Positions 1-12,060 of a stretch of 64,000 nucleotides of DNA are shown one piece after another. Under the pieces are notes generated by a model. That model had not been told where the DNA came from. It did not search any database and saw only the letters and a program-made list of their open reading frames with translations. The stretch spans positions 1,736,001-1,800,000 of the forward strand of contig NW_027475139.1 of NCBI RefSeq assembly GCF_051020985.1, in the 5' to 3' direction. Made by a program: the position numbers and the translations under genes. Positions within the stretch are counted from its first letter, which is position 1; the number at the start of each line of letters is the position of its first letter. Origin of the DNA: Nomia melanderi. Lineage: Eukaryota > Arthropoda > Insecta > Hymenoptera > Halictidae.

Positions 1-177
1 AATAGCACCCGAGATATCACCAGATATATATATTGGATTTTCCCCTGACCCTGAGTGTCCAGCCCCATGAGACTGTGGTTTTCTCGGCCCCTGGTGGTCC
101 GAGGTCGTTCCCGCTGCACAGATTCATGCGCCAGGGCCTCCTGCAGATAATTCACTTTGGTTTATTGCGCTATCTCT
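1..177 (+). repeat. Monomer with 2-bp AT expansion
   Basis: The first unit is 177 bp because the central ATATAT run has one extra TA (near position 30). The same 2-bp gain recurs at about 5,550. The left window edge coincides with a monomer start, so the array certainly continues upstream. Confidence 0.85.
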
Positions 178-814
178 AATAGCACCCGAGATATCACCAG
201 ATATATATTGGATTTTTCCCTGACCCTGAGTGTCGGGCCCCATGTGACGGTGGTTTTCTCGGCCCCTGGTGGTCCGAGGTCGTTCCCGCTGCACAGATTC
301 ATGCGCTAGGGCTTCCTGCATATCATTCACTTTGGTTTATTGCGCTATCTCTAATAGCACCCGAGATATCACCAGATATATATTGGATTTTCCCCTGAAC
401 CTGAGTGTCCGGCCCCATGAGACGGTGGTTTTCTCGGCCCCTGGTGGTCCGAGGTCGTTCCCGCTGCACAAATTCATGCGCCAGGGCCTCCTACAGACAA
501 TGCACTTTGATTTATTGCGCTGTCTGTAATAGCACCCGAGATGTCACCAGATATATATTGGATTTTTCCCTGACCCTGAGTGTCCGGCCCCATGAGACGG
601 TGGTTTTCTCGGCCCCTGGTAGTCCGAGGTCGTTCCCGCTGCACAGATTCATGCGCCAGGGCCTCCTGCAGACAATTCACTTTGGTTTATTGCGCTATCT
701 CTAATAGCACCCGAGATATCACCAGATATATATTGGATTTTTCCCTGACCCTGAGTGTCCGGCCCCATGAGACGGTGGTTTTCTCGGCCCCTGGTGGTCC
801 GAGGTCGATCCTGC

Positions 815-1514
815 TGCACAGATTCATGCGCCAGGGCCTCCTGCATATCATTCACTTTGGTTTATTGCGCTATCTCTAATAGCACCCGAGATATCACCAC
901 ATATATATTGGATTTACCCCTGACCCTGAGTGTCCGGCCCCATGAGACGGTGGTTTTCTCGGCTCCTGGTGGTCCGAGGTCGTTCCCGCTGGCCATATTC
1001 ATGCGCCAGGGCCTCCTACAGACAATGCACTCTGATTTATTGCGCTGTCTGTAATAGCACCCGAGATGTCACCAGATATATATTGGATTTTCCCCTGACC
1101 CTGAGTGTCCGGCCCCATGAGACGGTTGTTTTCTCGGCCCCTGGTGGTCCGAGATCGTTCCCGCTGCACAGATTCATGCGCCAGGGCCTGCTGCAGATAA
1201 TTCACTTTGATTTATTGCGCTATCTGTAATAGCACCCGAGATATCTCCAGATATATATTGGATTTTTCGCTGACCCTGAGTGTCCGGCCCCATGAGACGG
1301 TGGTTTTCTCGGCCCCTGGTGGCCCGAGATCGTTTCCGCTGCACAGATTCATGCGCCAGGGCCTCCTGCAGATAACTCACTTTGATTTATTGCGCTATCT
1401 GTAATAGCACCCGAGATATCACCAGATATATATTGGATTTTTCCCTGACCCTGAGTGTCCGGCCCCATGAGACGGTGGTTTTCTCGGCCCCTGGTAGTCC
1501 GAGGTCGTTCCCGC
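815..1514 (+). repeat. 4-monomer (700 bp) tandem duplication, copy 1
   Basis: This segment matches the next 700 bp with about five mismatches by eye (900/1600, 1127/1827, 1315/2015, 1465/2165, 1503/2203). Shared rare states include GCTGGCCATATTC, CACTCTGATT and a TTTCCGCTG variant. The edge lies in a hybrid monomer starting at 1403: its 5' part resembles the monomer at 2103 and its 3' part (GCATATCATTC) resembles the monomer at 703. The switch lies between about 1513 and 1545. Confidence 0.85.
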
Positions 1515-2214
1515 TGCACAGATTCATGCGCCAGGGCCTCCTGCATATCATTCACTTTGGTTTATTGCGCTATCTCTAATAGCACCCGAGATATCACCAG
1601 ATATATATTGGATTTACCCCTGACCCTGAGTGTCCGGCCCCATGAGACGGTGGTTTTCTCGGCTCCTGGTGGTCCGAGGTCGTTCCCGCTGGCCATATTC
1701 ATGCGCCAGGGCCTCCTACAGACAATGCACTCTGATTTATTGCGCTGTCTGTAATAGCACCCGAGATGTCACCAGATATATATTGGATTTTCCCCTGACC
1801 CTGAGTGTCCGGCCCCATGAGACGGTCGTTTTCTCGGCCCCTGGTGGTCCGAGATCGTTCCCGCTGCACAGATTCATGCGCCAGGGCCTGCTGCAGATAA
1901 TTCACTTTGATTTATTGCGCTATCTGTAATAGCACCCGAGATATCTCCAGATATATATTGGATTTTTCGCTGACCCTGAGTGTCCGGCCCCATGAGACGG
2001 TGGTTTTCTCGGCCACTGGTGGCCCGAGATCGTTTCCGCTGCACAGATTCATGCGCCAGGGCCTCCTGCAGATAACTCACTTTGATTTATTGCGCTATCT
2101 GTAATAGCACCCGAGATATCACCAGATATATATTGGATTTTTCCCTGACCCTGAGTGTCCGGCCGCATGAGACGGTGGTTTTCTCGGCCCCTGGTAGTCC
2201 GATGTCGTTCCCGC
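1515..2214 (+). repeat. 4-monomer (700 bp) tandem duplication, copy 2
   Basis: Second copy of the preceding 700 bp. Its few differences (2015 A, 2165 G, 2203 T) are private, which indicates some divergence after the event. This pair is therefore older than the mismatch-free pairs elsewhere in the window. Confidence 0.85.
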
Positions 2215-2452
2215 TGCACAGATTCATGCGCCAGGGCCTCCTGCAGATAATTCACTTTGGTTTATTGGGCTATCTCTAATAGCACCAGAGATATCACCTG
2301 ATATATATTGGATTTTTCCCTGACCCTGAGTGTCCGGGCCCATGAGACGGTGGTTGTCTCGGCCCCTGGTGGTCCGAGGTCGTTCCCGCTGCACAGATTC
2401 ATGCGCCAGGGCCTCCTGCAGATCATTCACTTTGGTTTATTGCGCTATCTCT

Positions 2453-2721
2453 AATAGCACCCGAGATATCACCAGATATATATTGGATTTACCCCTGACC
2501 CTGAGTGTCCGGCCCCATGAGACGGTGGTTTTCTCGGCTCCTGGTGGTCCGAGATAGAGATATCACCTGATATATATTGGATTTTTCCCTGACCCTGAGA
2601 GTCCGTGCCCATGAGACGGTGGTTTTCTCGGCCCCTGGTGGTCCGAGGTCGATCCCGCTGCACAGATTCATGCGCCAGGGCCTACTGCATATCATTCACT
2701 TTGGTTTATTGCGCTATCTTT
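2453..2721 (+). repeat. Truncated monomer junction (81 bp missing)
   Basis: Two successive monomers occupy only 269 bp instead of 350. The first runs normally to about 2553 (GGTGGTCCGAG), then the sequence jumps to about position 9-10 of the next monomer (AGAGATATCACCTGA). The 3' part of one unit and the start of the next are missing. The junction lies about 45 bp from the left edge of the long duplication block A and is absent at the equivalent point of block B near 18,000, so it is private to this place. It fits a non-homologous or microhomology break rather than in-register unequal crossing-over. Confidence 0.85.
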
Positions 2722-5700
2722 AATAGCACCCGAGATATCACCGGATATATATTGGATTTTTCCCAGACCCTGAGTGTCCGGCACCATGAGACGGAGGTTT
2801 TCTCGGCCCCTGGTGGTCCGAGGTCGATCCCGCTGCACAGATTCATGCGCCAGGGCTTCCTACAGACAATTCACTTTGATTTATTGCGCTATCTGTAATA
2901 GCACCCGAGATATCTCCAGATATATATTGGATTTTTCCCTGACCCTGAGTGTCCGGCCCCATGAGACGGTGGTTTTCGCGGCCCCTGGTGGTCCGAGGTC
3001 GTTCCCGCTGCACAGATTCATGCGCCAGGGCCTCCTGCAGATAATTCACTCTGGTTTATTGCGCTATCTCTAATAGCACCCGAGATATCACCAGATATAT
3101 ATTGGATTTTTCCCTGACCCTGAGTGTCCGGCCCCATGAGACGGTGGTTTTCTCGGCCCCTGGTGGTCCGAGGTCGTTCCCGCTGCACAGATTCATGCGC
3201 CAGGGCCTCTTAGAGATAATTAACTTTGGTTTATTGCGCTATCTCTAATAGCACCCGAGATATCACCAGATATATATTGGATTTTCCCCTGACCCTGAGT
3301 GTCCGGCCCCATGAGACTCTGGTTTTCTCGGCCCCTGGTGGTCCGAGGAAGTTCCGGCTGCACAGATTCATGCTCCAGGGCCTCCTGCAGATAATTCACT
3401 TTGGTTTATTGCGCTATCTGTAATAGCACCCGAGATATCACCAGATATATATTGGATTTTTCCCAGACCCTGAGTGTCCGGCACCATGAGACGGAGGTTT
3501 TCTCGGCCCCTGGTGGTCCGAGGTCGATCCCGCTGCACAGATTCATGCGCCAGGGCTTCCTACAGACAATTCACTTTGATTTATTGCGCTATCTGTAATA
3601 GCACACGAGATATCTCCAGATATATATTGGATTTTTCCCTGACCCTGAGTGTCGGGCCCCATGAGACGGTGGTTTTCTCGGCCCCTGGTGGTCCGAGGTC
3701 GTTCCCGCAGCACAGATTCATGCGCCAGGGCCTCCTGCAGATCATTCACTTTGGTTTATTGCGCTATCTCTAATTGCACCCGAGATATCACCAGATATAT
3801 ATTGGATTTTTCCCTGACCCTGAGTGTCCGGCCCCATGAGACGGTGGTTTTCTCGGCCCCTAGTGGTCCGACGTCGATCCCGCTAGACAGATTCATGCGC
3901 CAGGGCCTCCTGCATATCATACACTTTGGTTTATTGCGCTATCTCTAATAGCACCCGAGATATCACCAGATATATATTGGATTTTCCCCTGACCCTGAGT
4001 GTCCGGCCCCATGAGACGGTGGTTTTCTCGGCTCCTGGTGGTCCGAGGTCGTTCCCGCTGGCCAGATTTATGCGCCAGGGCCTCCTACAGACAATGCACT
4101 TTGATTTATTGCGCTCTCTCTAATAGCACCCGAGATATCACCAGATATATATTGGATTTACCCCTGACCCTGAGTGTCCGGCCCCATGAGACGGTGGTTT
4201 TCTCGGCTCCTGGTGGTCCGAGGTCGTTCCCGCTGGCCAGATTCATGCGCCAGGGCCTCGTGCAGATAATTCACTTTGGTTTATTGCGCTATCTTTAATA
4301 GCACCCGAGATATCAGCAGATATATATTGGATTTTTCCCTGACCCTGAGTGTCCGGCCCCATGAGACGGTGGTTTTCTCGGCCCCTGGTGGTCCGAGGTC
4401 GTTCCCGCTGCACAGATTCATGCGCCAGGGCCTGCTAGAGATAATTAACTTTGGTTTATTGCGCTATCTCTAATAGCACCCGAGATGGCACCAGATATAT
4501 ATTGGATTTTCCCCTGACCCTGCGTGTCCGGCCCCATGAGACGGTGGTTTTCTCGGCTCCTGGTGGTCCGATGTCGTTCCCGCTGGCCAGATTGATGCGC
4601 CAGGGCCTCCTACAGACAATGCACTTTGATTTATTACGCTTTCTGTAATAGCACCCGAGATGTCACCAGATATATATTGGATTTTTCCCTGACCCTGAGT
4701 GTCCGGCCCCATGAGACGGTGGTTTTCTCGGCCCCTGGTGGTCCGAGGTCGTTCCTGCTGCACAGATTCATGCGCCAGGGCCTCCTGCAGATAATTCACT
4801 TTGGTTTATTGCGCTATCTCTAATAGCACCCGAGATATCACCAGATATATATTGGATTTACCCCTGACCCTGAGTGTCCGGCCCCATGAGACGGTGGTTT
4901 TCTCGGCTCCTGGTGGTCCGAGGTCGTTCCCGCTGGCCAGATTCATGAGCCAGGGCCTCCTGCAGATAATTCACTTTGGTTTATTGCGCTATCTCTAATA
5001 GCACCCGAGATATCAGCAGATATATATTGGATTTTTCCCTGACCCTGAGTGTCCGGCCCCATGAGATTGTGGTTTTCTCGGCCCCTGGTGGTCCGAGGTC
5101 GTTCCCGCTGCACAGATTCATGCTCCAGGGCCTCCTGCAGATCATTCACTTTGTTTTATTGCGCTACCTCTAATAGCACCCGAGATGTCACCAGATATAT
5201 ATTGGATTAATCCCTGACCCTGTGTGTCCGGCCCCATGAGACGGTGGTTTTCTCGGCCCCGGGTGGTCCGAGGTCGTTCCCGCTGCACAGATTCATGCGC
5301 CAGGGCCTCCTGCAGATAACTCACTTTGGTTTATTGCGCTATCTCTAATAGCACCCGAGATATCACCAGATATATATTGGATTTTTCCCTGACGCTGAGT
5401 GTCCGGCCCCATGAGACGGTTGTTTTCTCGGCCCCTGGTAGTCCGAGGTCGATCCCGCTGCACAGATTCATGCGCCAGGGCCTCCTGCAGATCATTCACT
5501 TTGGTTTATTGCGCTATCTGTAATAGCAGCCGAGATATCTCCAGATATATATATTGGATTTTTCCCTGACCCTGAGTGTCCGGCCCCATGGGACGGTGGT
5601 TTTCTCGGCCCCTGGTGGTCCGAGATCGTTCCCGCTGCACAGATTCATGCGCCAGGGCCTCCTGCAGATAATTCACTTTGATTTATTGCGCTATCTGTAA

Positions 5701-5872
5701 TAGCACCCGAGATATCTCCAGATATATATTGGATTTTTCCCTGACCCTGAGTGTCCGGCCCCATGAGACTGTGGTTTTCTCGGCCCCTGGTGGTCCGAGA
5801 TCGTTCCTGCTGCACAGATTCATGCGCCAGGGCCTCCTGCAGATAATTCACTTTGATTTATTGCGCTGTCTG

Positions 5873-6930
5873 TAATAGCACCCAAGATGTCACCAGATAT
5901 ATATTGGATTTCCCCTGACCCTGAGTGTCCGGCCCCATGAGACGGCCGTTTTCTCGGCTCCTGGTGGTCCGAGGTCGTTCCCGCTGGCCAGATTCATGCG
6001 TCAGGGCCTCCTACAGACAATGCACTTTGATTTATTGCGCTATCTGTAATAGCACCCGAGATATCTCCAGATATATATTGGATTTTTCCCCGACCCTGAG
6101 TTTCCGGCCCCATGGGACGGTGGTTTTCTCGGCCCCTGGTGGTCCGAGATCGTTCCCGCTGCACAGATTCATGCGCCAGGGCCTCCTGCAGATAATTCAC
6201 TTTGATTTATTGCGCTATCTGTAATAGCACCCGAGATATCTCCAGATATATATTGGATTTTTCCCCGACCCTGAGTTTCCGGCCCCATGGGACGGTGGTT
6301 TTCTCGGCCCCTGGTGGTCCGAGATCGTTCCCGCTGCACAGATTCATGCGCCAGGGCCTCCTGCAGATAATTCATTTTGATTTATTGCGCTATCTGTAAT
6401 AGCACCCGAGATATCTCCAGATATATATTGGATTTTTCCCTGACCCTGAGTGTCCGGCCCCATGAGACGGTGGTTTTCTCGGCCCCTGGTGGTCCGAGAT
6501 CGTTCCCGCTGCACAGATGCATGCGCCAGGGCCTCCTGCAGATAATTCACTTTGATTTATTGCGCTGTCTGTAATAGCACCCAAGATGTCACCAGATATA
6601 TATTGGATTTTCCCCTGACCCTGAGTGTCCGGCCCCATGAGACGGCCGTTTTCTCGGCTCCTGGTGGTCCCAGGTCGTTCCCGCTGGCCAGATTCATGCG
6701 TCAGGGCCTCCTACAGACAATGCACTTTGATTTATTGCGCTATCTGTAATAGCACCCGAGATATCTCCAGATATATATTGGATTTTTCCCCGACCCTGAG
6801 TTTCCTGCCCCATGGGACGGTGGTTTTCTCGGCCCCTGGTGGTCCGAGATCGTTCCCGCTGCACAGATTCATGCGCCAGGGCCTCCTGCAGATTATTCAC
6901 TTTGATTTATTGCGCTGTCTGTAATAGCAC
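5873..6930 (+). repeat. Partial 4-monomer duplication (700 bp offset) in block A
   Basis: Monomers at about 5873 and 6048 recur at 6573 and 6748. They share CCCAAGATGTC, GACGGCCG, TCATGCGTCAGG and the CCCCGACCCTGAGTTTCC variant. B has one version only (22.3-22.5 kb), so the extra copy arose in A or was lost from B. Confidence 0.75.
6048..6397 (+). repeat. Single-monomer tandem duplication
   Basis: Units 6048-6222 and 6223-6397 differ at one base by eye (TTCACTTT versus TTCATTTT near 6374). Both carry the uncommon CCCCGACCCTGAGTTTCC and CATGGGACGG states. This is the smallest amplification step seen in the window. Confidence 0.85.
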
Positions 6931-9900
6931 CCGAGATGTCACCAGATATATATTGGATTTTTCCCTGACCCTGAGTGTCCGGCCCCATGAGACGGTGGTT
7001 TTCTCGGCCCCTGGTGGTCCGAGGTCGTTCCCGCTGCACAGACTCATGCGCCAGGTCCTCCTGCAGATAATTCACTTTGGTTTATTGCGCTATCTCTAAT
7101 AGCACCCGAGATATCACCAGATATATATTGGATTTTTCCCTGACCCTGCGTGTCCGGCCCCATGAGACGGTGGTTTTCTCGGCCCCTGGTGGTTCGAGGT
7201 CGTTCCGGCTGCACAGATTCATGCGCCAGGGACTCCTGCAGATCATTCACTTTGGTTTATTGCGCTATCTCTAATAGCACCCGAGATATCACCAGATATA
7301 TATTGGATTTTTCCCTGCCCCTGAGTGTCCGGCCCCATGAGACGGATGTTTTCTCGGCCCCTGGTGGTCCGAGGTCGATCCCGCTGCACAGATTCATGCG
7401 CCAGGGCCTCCTGCAGATAATTCACTTTGATTTATTGCGCTATTTGTAATAGCACCCGAGATATCACCAGATATATATTTGATTTTTCACTTACCCTGAG
7501 TGTCCGGCCGTATGAGACGGTGGTGTTCCCGGCCCCTGGTGGTCCGAGGTCGTTCCCGCTGCACAGATTCATGCGCCAGGGCCTCCTGCAGATAATTCAC
7601 TTTGGTTTATTCCGCTACCTCTAATAGCACCCGAGATATCACCTGATATATATTGGATTTTTCCCTGACCCTGAGTGTCCGGCCCCATGAGACTGTGGTT
7701 TTCTCGGCCCCTGGTGGTCCGAGGTCGTTCCCGCTGCACAGATTCATGCGCCAGGGCCTGCTAGAGATAATTAACTTTGGTTTATTGCGCTATCTCTAAT
7801 AGCACCCGAGATATCACCAGATATATAGTGGATTTTCCCCTGACCCTGAGTGTCCGGCCCCATGAGACTGCGGTTTCCTCGGCCCCTGGTGGTCCGAGGA
7901 AGTTCCCGCTGCACAGATTCATGCTCCAGGGCCTCCTGCAGATAATTCACTTTGGTTTATTGCGCTATCTGTAATAGCACCCGAGATATCACCAGATATA
8001 TATTGGATTTTTCCCAGACCCTGAGTGTCCGGCCCCATGCGACAGTGGATTTCCCGGCCCCTGGTGGTCCGAGGTCGATCCCGGTGCACAGATTCATGCG
8101 CCAGGGCCTCCTGCAGATAATTCACTTTGGTTTATTGCGCTACCTCTAATAGCACCCGAGATATCACCTGATATATATTGGATTTTTCCCTGACCCTGAG
8201 TGTCCGGCCCCATGAGACTGTGGTTTTCTCGGCCCCTGGTGGTCCGAGGTCGTTCCCGCTGCACAGATTCATGCTCCAGGGAATCCTGCAGATCATTCAC
8301 TTTGGTTTATTGCGCTATCTCTAATAGCACCCGAGATATCACCAGATATATATTGGATTTACCCCTGACCCTGAGTGTCCGGCCCCATGAGACGGTGGTT
8401 TTCTCGGCTCCTGGTGATCCGAGGTCGTTCCCGCTGGCCAGATTCATGCGCCAGGGCCTCCTACAGACAATGCACTTTGATTTATTACGCTGTCTGTAAT
8501 AGCACCCGAGATGTCACCAGATATATATTGGATTTTTCCCTGACCCTGAGTGTCCGGCCCCATGAGACGGTGGTTTTCTCGGCCCCTGGTGGTCCGAGGT
8601 CGTTCCCGCTGCACAGATTCATGAGCCAGGGCTTCCTGCAGATAATTCACTTTGGTTTATTGCGCTATCTCGAATAGCACCCGAGATATCACCAGATATA
8701 TATTGGATTTTTCCCTGACCCTGAGTGTCCGGCCCCATGAGACGGAGGTTTTATCGGCCCCTGGTGGTCCGATGTCGATCCCGCTGCACAGATTCATGCG
8801 CCAGGGCCTCCTACAGACAATTCACTTTGATTTATTGCGCTATCTGTAATAGCACCCGAGATATCACCAGATATATATTGGATTTTTCCCTGACCCTGAG
8901 TGTCCGGCCGCATGAGACGGTGGTTTTCTCGGCCCCTGGTGGTCGGAGGTCGTTCCCGCTGCACAGATTCATGCGCCAGGGCCTCCTGCAGGTAATTCAC
9001 TTTGGTTTATTGCGCTACCTCTAATAGCACCCGAGATATCACCTGATATATATTGGATTTTTCCCTGACCCTGAGTGTCCGGCCCCATGAGACTGTGGTT
9101 TTCTCGGCCCCTGGTGGTCCGAGGTCGTTCCCGCTGCACAGATTCATGCGCCAGGGCCTGCTAGAGATAATTAACTTTGGTTTATTGCGCTATCTCTAAT
9201 AGCACCCGAGATATCACCAGATATATATTGGATTTTCCCCTGACCCTGAGTGTCCGGCCCCATGAGACTGTGGTTTTCTCGGCCCCTGGTGGTCCGAGTT
9301 CGTTCCCGCTGCACAGATTCATGCGCCAGGGCCTGCTAGAGATAATTAGCTTTGGCTTATTGCGCTATCTCTAATAGCACCCGAGATATCACCAGATATA
9401 TATTGGATTTTCCCTTGACCCTGAGTGTCCGGCCCCATGAGACTGTGGTTTTCTCGGCCCCTGGTGGTCCGAGGAAGTTCCCGCAGCACAGATTCATGCT
9501 CCAGGGCCTCCTGCAGATAATTCACTTTGATTTATTACGCTGTCTGTAATAGCACCCGAGATGTCACCAGATATATATTGGATTTTTCCCTGACCCTGAG
9601 TGTCCGGCCCCATGAGACGGTGGTTTTCTCGGCCCCTGGTGGTCCGAGGTCGTTCCCGCTGCACAGATTCATGCGCCAGGGCCTCCTGCAGATAATTCAC
9701 TTTGGTTTATTGCGCTATCTCGAATAGCACCCGAGATATCTCCAGATATATATTGGATTTTTACCTGACCCTGAGCGTCGGGCCCCATGAGACGGTGGTT
9801 TTCTCGGCCCCTGGTGGTCCGAGATCGTTCCCGCTGCACAGATTCATGCGCCAGGGCCTGCTAGAGATAATTAACTTTGGTTTATTGCGCTATCTCTAAT

Positions 9901-9949
9901 AGCACCCGAGATATCACCAGATATATATTGGATTTACCCCTGACCCTGA

Positions 9950-10774
9950 GTGTCCGGCCCCATGAGACGGAGGATTTATCGGCCCCTGGTGGTCCGATGT
10001 CGATCCCGCTGCACAGATTCATGCGCCAGGGCCTCCTACAGACAATTCACTTTGATTTATTGCGCTATCTGTAATAGCACCCGAGATATCTCCAGATATA
10101 TATTGGATTTTTCCCTGACCCTGAGTGTCCGGCCCCATGAGACGGTGGTTTTCTCGGCGCCTGGTAGTCCGAGATCGTTCCCGCTGCACAGATTCATGCG
10201 CCAGGGCCTCCTGCAGATAATTCACTTTGATTTATTACGCTGTCTGTAATAGCACCCGAGATGTCACCAGATATATATTGGATTTTTCCCTGACCCTGAG
10301 TGTCCGGCCGCATGAGACGGTGGTTTTCTCGGCCCCTGGTGGTGCGAGGTCCTTCCCGCTGCACAGATTCATGCGCCAGGGCCTCCTGCAGATAATTCAC
10401 ATTGGTTTATTGCGCTACCTCTAATAGCACCCGAGATAGCACCTGATATATATTGGATTTTTCCCTGCCCCTGAGTGTCCGGCCCCATGAGACGGAGGAT
10501 TTATCGGCCCCTGGTGGTCCGATGTCGATCCCGCTGCACAGATTCATGCGCCAGGGCCTCCTACAGACAATTCACTTTGATTAATTGCGCTATCTGTAAT
10601 AGCACCCGAGATATCTCCAGATATATATTGGATTTTTCCCTGACCCTGAGTGTCCGGCCCCATGAGACGGTGGTTTTCTCGGCGCCTGGTAGTCCGAGAT
10701 CGTTCCCGCAGCACAGATTCATGCGCCAGGGCCTCCTGCAGATAATTCACTGTGATTTATTGCGCTATCTGTAA
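9950..10774 (+). repeat. 3-monomer (525 bp) offset duplication
   Basis: The pair of monomers near 9950-10249 recurs at 10475-10774. They share GACGGAGGATTTATCGG, GATGTCGATCCC and GGCGCCTGGTAGTCC. Small differences (TTTATT versus TTAATT near 10591, CGCTGCAC versus CGCAGCAC near 10709) separate them. The monomer at about 9877 looks hybrid: its 5' part matches the monomer type at 25,452 and its 3' part matches the 10,450 type. Confidence 0.7.
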
Positions 10775-12060
10775 TAGCACCCGAGATATCACCAGATATA
10801 TATTGGATTTTTCGCTGACCCTGAGTGTCCGGCCGCATGAGACGGTTTTTTTCTCGGCCCCTGGTGGTGCGAGGTCCTTCCCGCTGCACAGATTCATGCG
10901 CCAGGGCCTCCTGCAGATAATTCACATTGGTTTATTGCGCTACCTCTAATAGCACCCGAGATAGCACCTGATATATATTGGATTTTTCCCTGCCCCTGAG
11001 TGTCCGGCCCCATGAGACGGAGGTTTTCTCGGCCCCTGGTGGTCCGAGGTCGATCCCGCTGCACAGATTCGTGCGCCATGGCATCCTACAGACAATTCAC
11101 TTTGATTTATTGCGCTATCTGTAATAGCACCCGAGATATCTCCTGATATATATTGGATTTTTCCCTGACCCTGAGTGTCGGGCCCCATGAGACGGTGGTT
11201 TTCTCGGCCCCTGGTGGTCCGAGATCGTTCCCGCTGCACAGATTCATGCGCCAGGGCCTGCTAGAGATAATTAACTTTGGTTTATTGCGCTATCTCTAAT
11301 AGCACCCGAGATATCTCCAGATATATATTGGATTTTTCCCTGACCCTGAGTGTCCGTCCCCATGAGACTGTGGTTTCCTCGGCCCCTGGTGGTCCGAGGT
11401 CGTTCCCGCTGCACAGATTCATGCTCCAGGGCCTCCTGCAGATCATTCACTTTGGTTTATTGCGCTATCTCTAATAGCACCCGAGATGTCACCAGATATA
11501 TATTGGATTTTTCCCTGACCCTGTGTGTCCGGCCCCATGAGACGGTGGTTTTCTCGGCCCCTGGTGGTCCGAGGTCGTTCCCGCTGCACAGATTCATGCG
11601 CTAGGGCCTCCTGCAGATAATTCACTTTGGTTTATTGCGCTATCTCTAATAGCACCCGAGATATCACCAGATATATATTGGATTTTTCCCTGCCCCTGAG
11701 TGTCCGGCCCCATGAGACGGAGGTTTTGTCGGCCCCTGGTTGTCGGAGGTCGATCCCGCTGCACAAATTCATGCGCCAGGGCATCCTAGAGACAATTCAC
11801 TTTGATTTATTGCGCTATCTGTAATAGCACCCGAGATATCTGCAGATATATATTGGATTTTTCCCTGACCCTGAGTGTCCGGCCCCATGAGACGGTGGTT
11901 TTCTCGGCCCCTGGTGGTCCGAGATCGTTCCCGCTGCACAGATTCATGCGCCAGGGCCTCCTGCAGATAATTCACTTTGCTTTATTGCGCTATCTCTAAT
12001 AGCACCCGAGATAGCACCAGATATATATTGGATTTTCCCCTGACCCTGAGTGTCCGGCCG
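10311..12060 (+). repeat. 10-monomer (1,750 bp) tandem duplication, copy 1, no mismatch seen
   Basis: I compared this line by line with 12061-13810 and found no difference. Private markers present in both are TTAATTGCG (about 10,591/12,341), TTCGCTGACC (10,812/12,562), GACGGTTTTTTTCTC (10,841/12,591), GATTCGTGCGCCATGG (11,067/12,817) and TTGTCGGAGG (11,740/13,490). The corresponding stretch of block B (27.4-29.2 kb) is single-copy and has the consensus state at these sites. The duplication is therefore later than the A/B duplication and later than those A-specific mutations. Confidence 0.9.

Noticed and set aside
60..110. Internal subrepeat of the monomer (two CGGCCCC and two GGTGGT motifs)
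   Set aside because: The two halves do not align convincingly beyond these short motifs, so an ancestral internal duplication is not supported.
7190..7205. RNA polymerase III B-box-like motif (GGTTCGAGGTC) and a possible tRNA or SINE origin
   Set aside because: The consensus unit has GGTCCGAGGTC, a weaker match. I found no correctly spaced A box, no T-run terminator and no tRNA fold. A chance match cannot be excluded.
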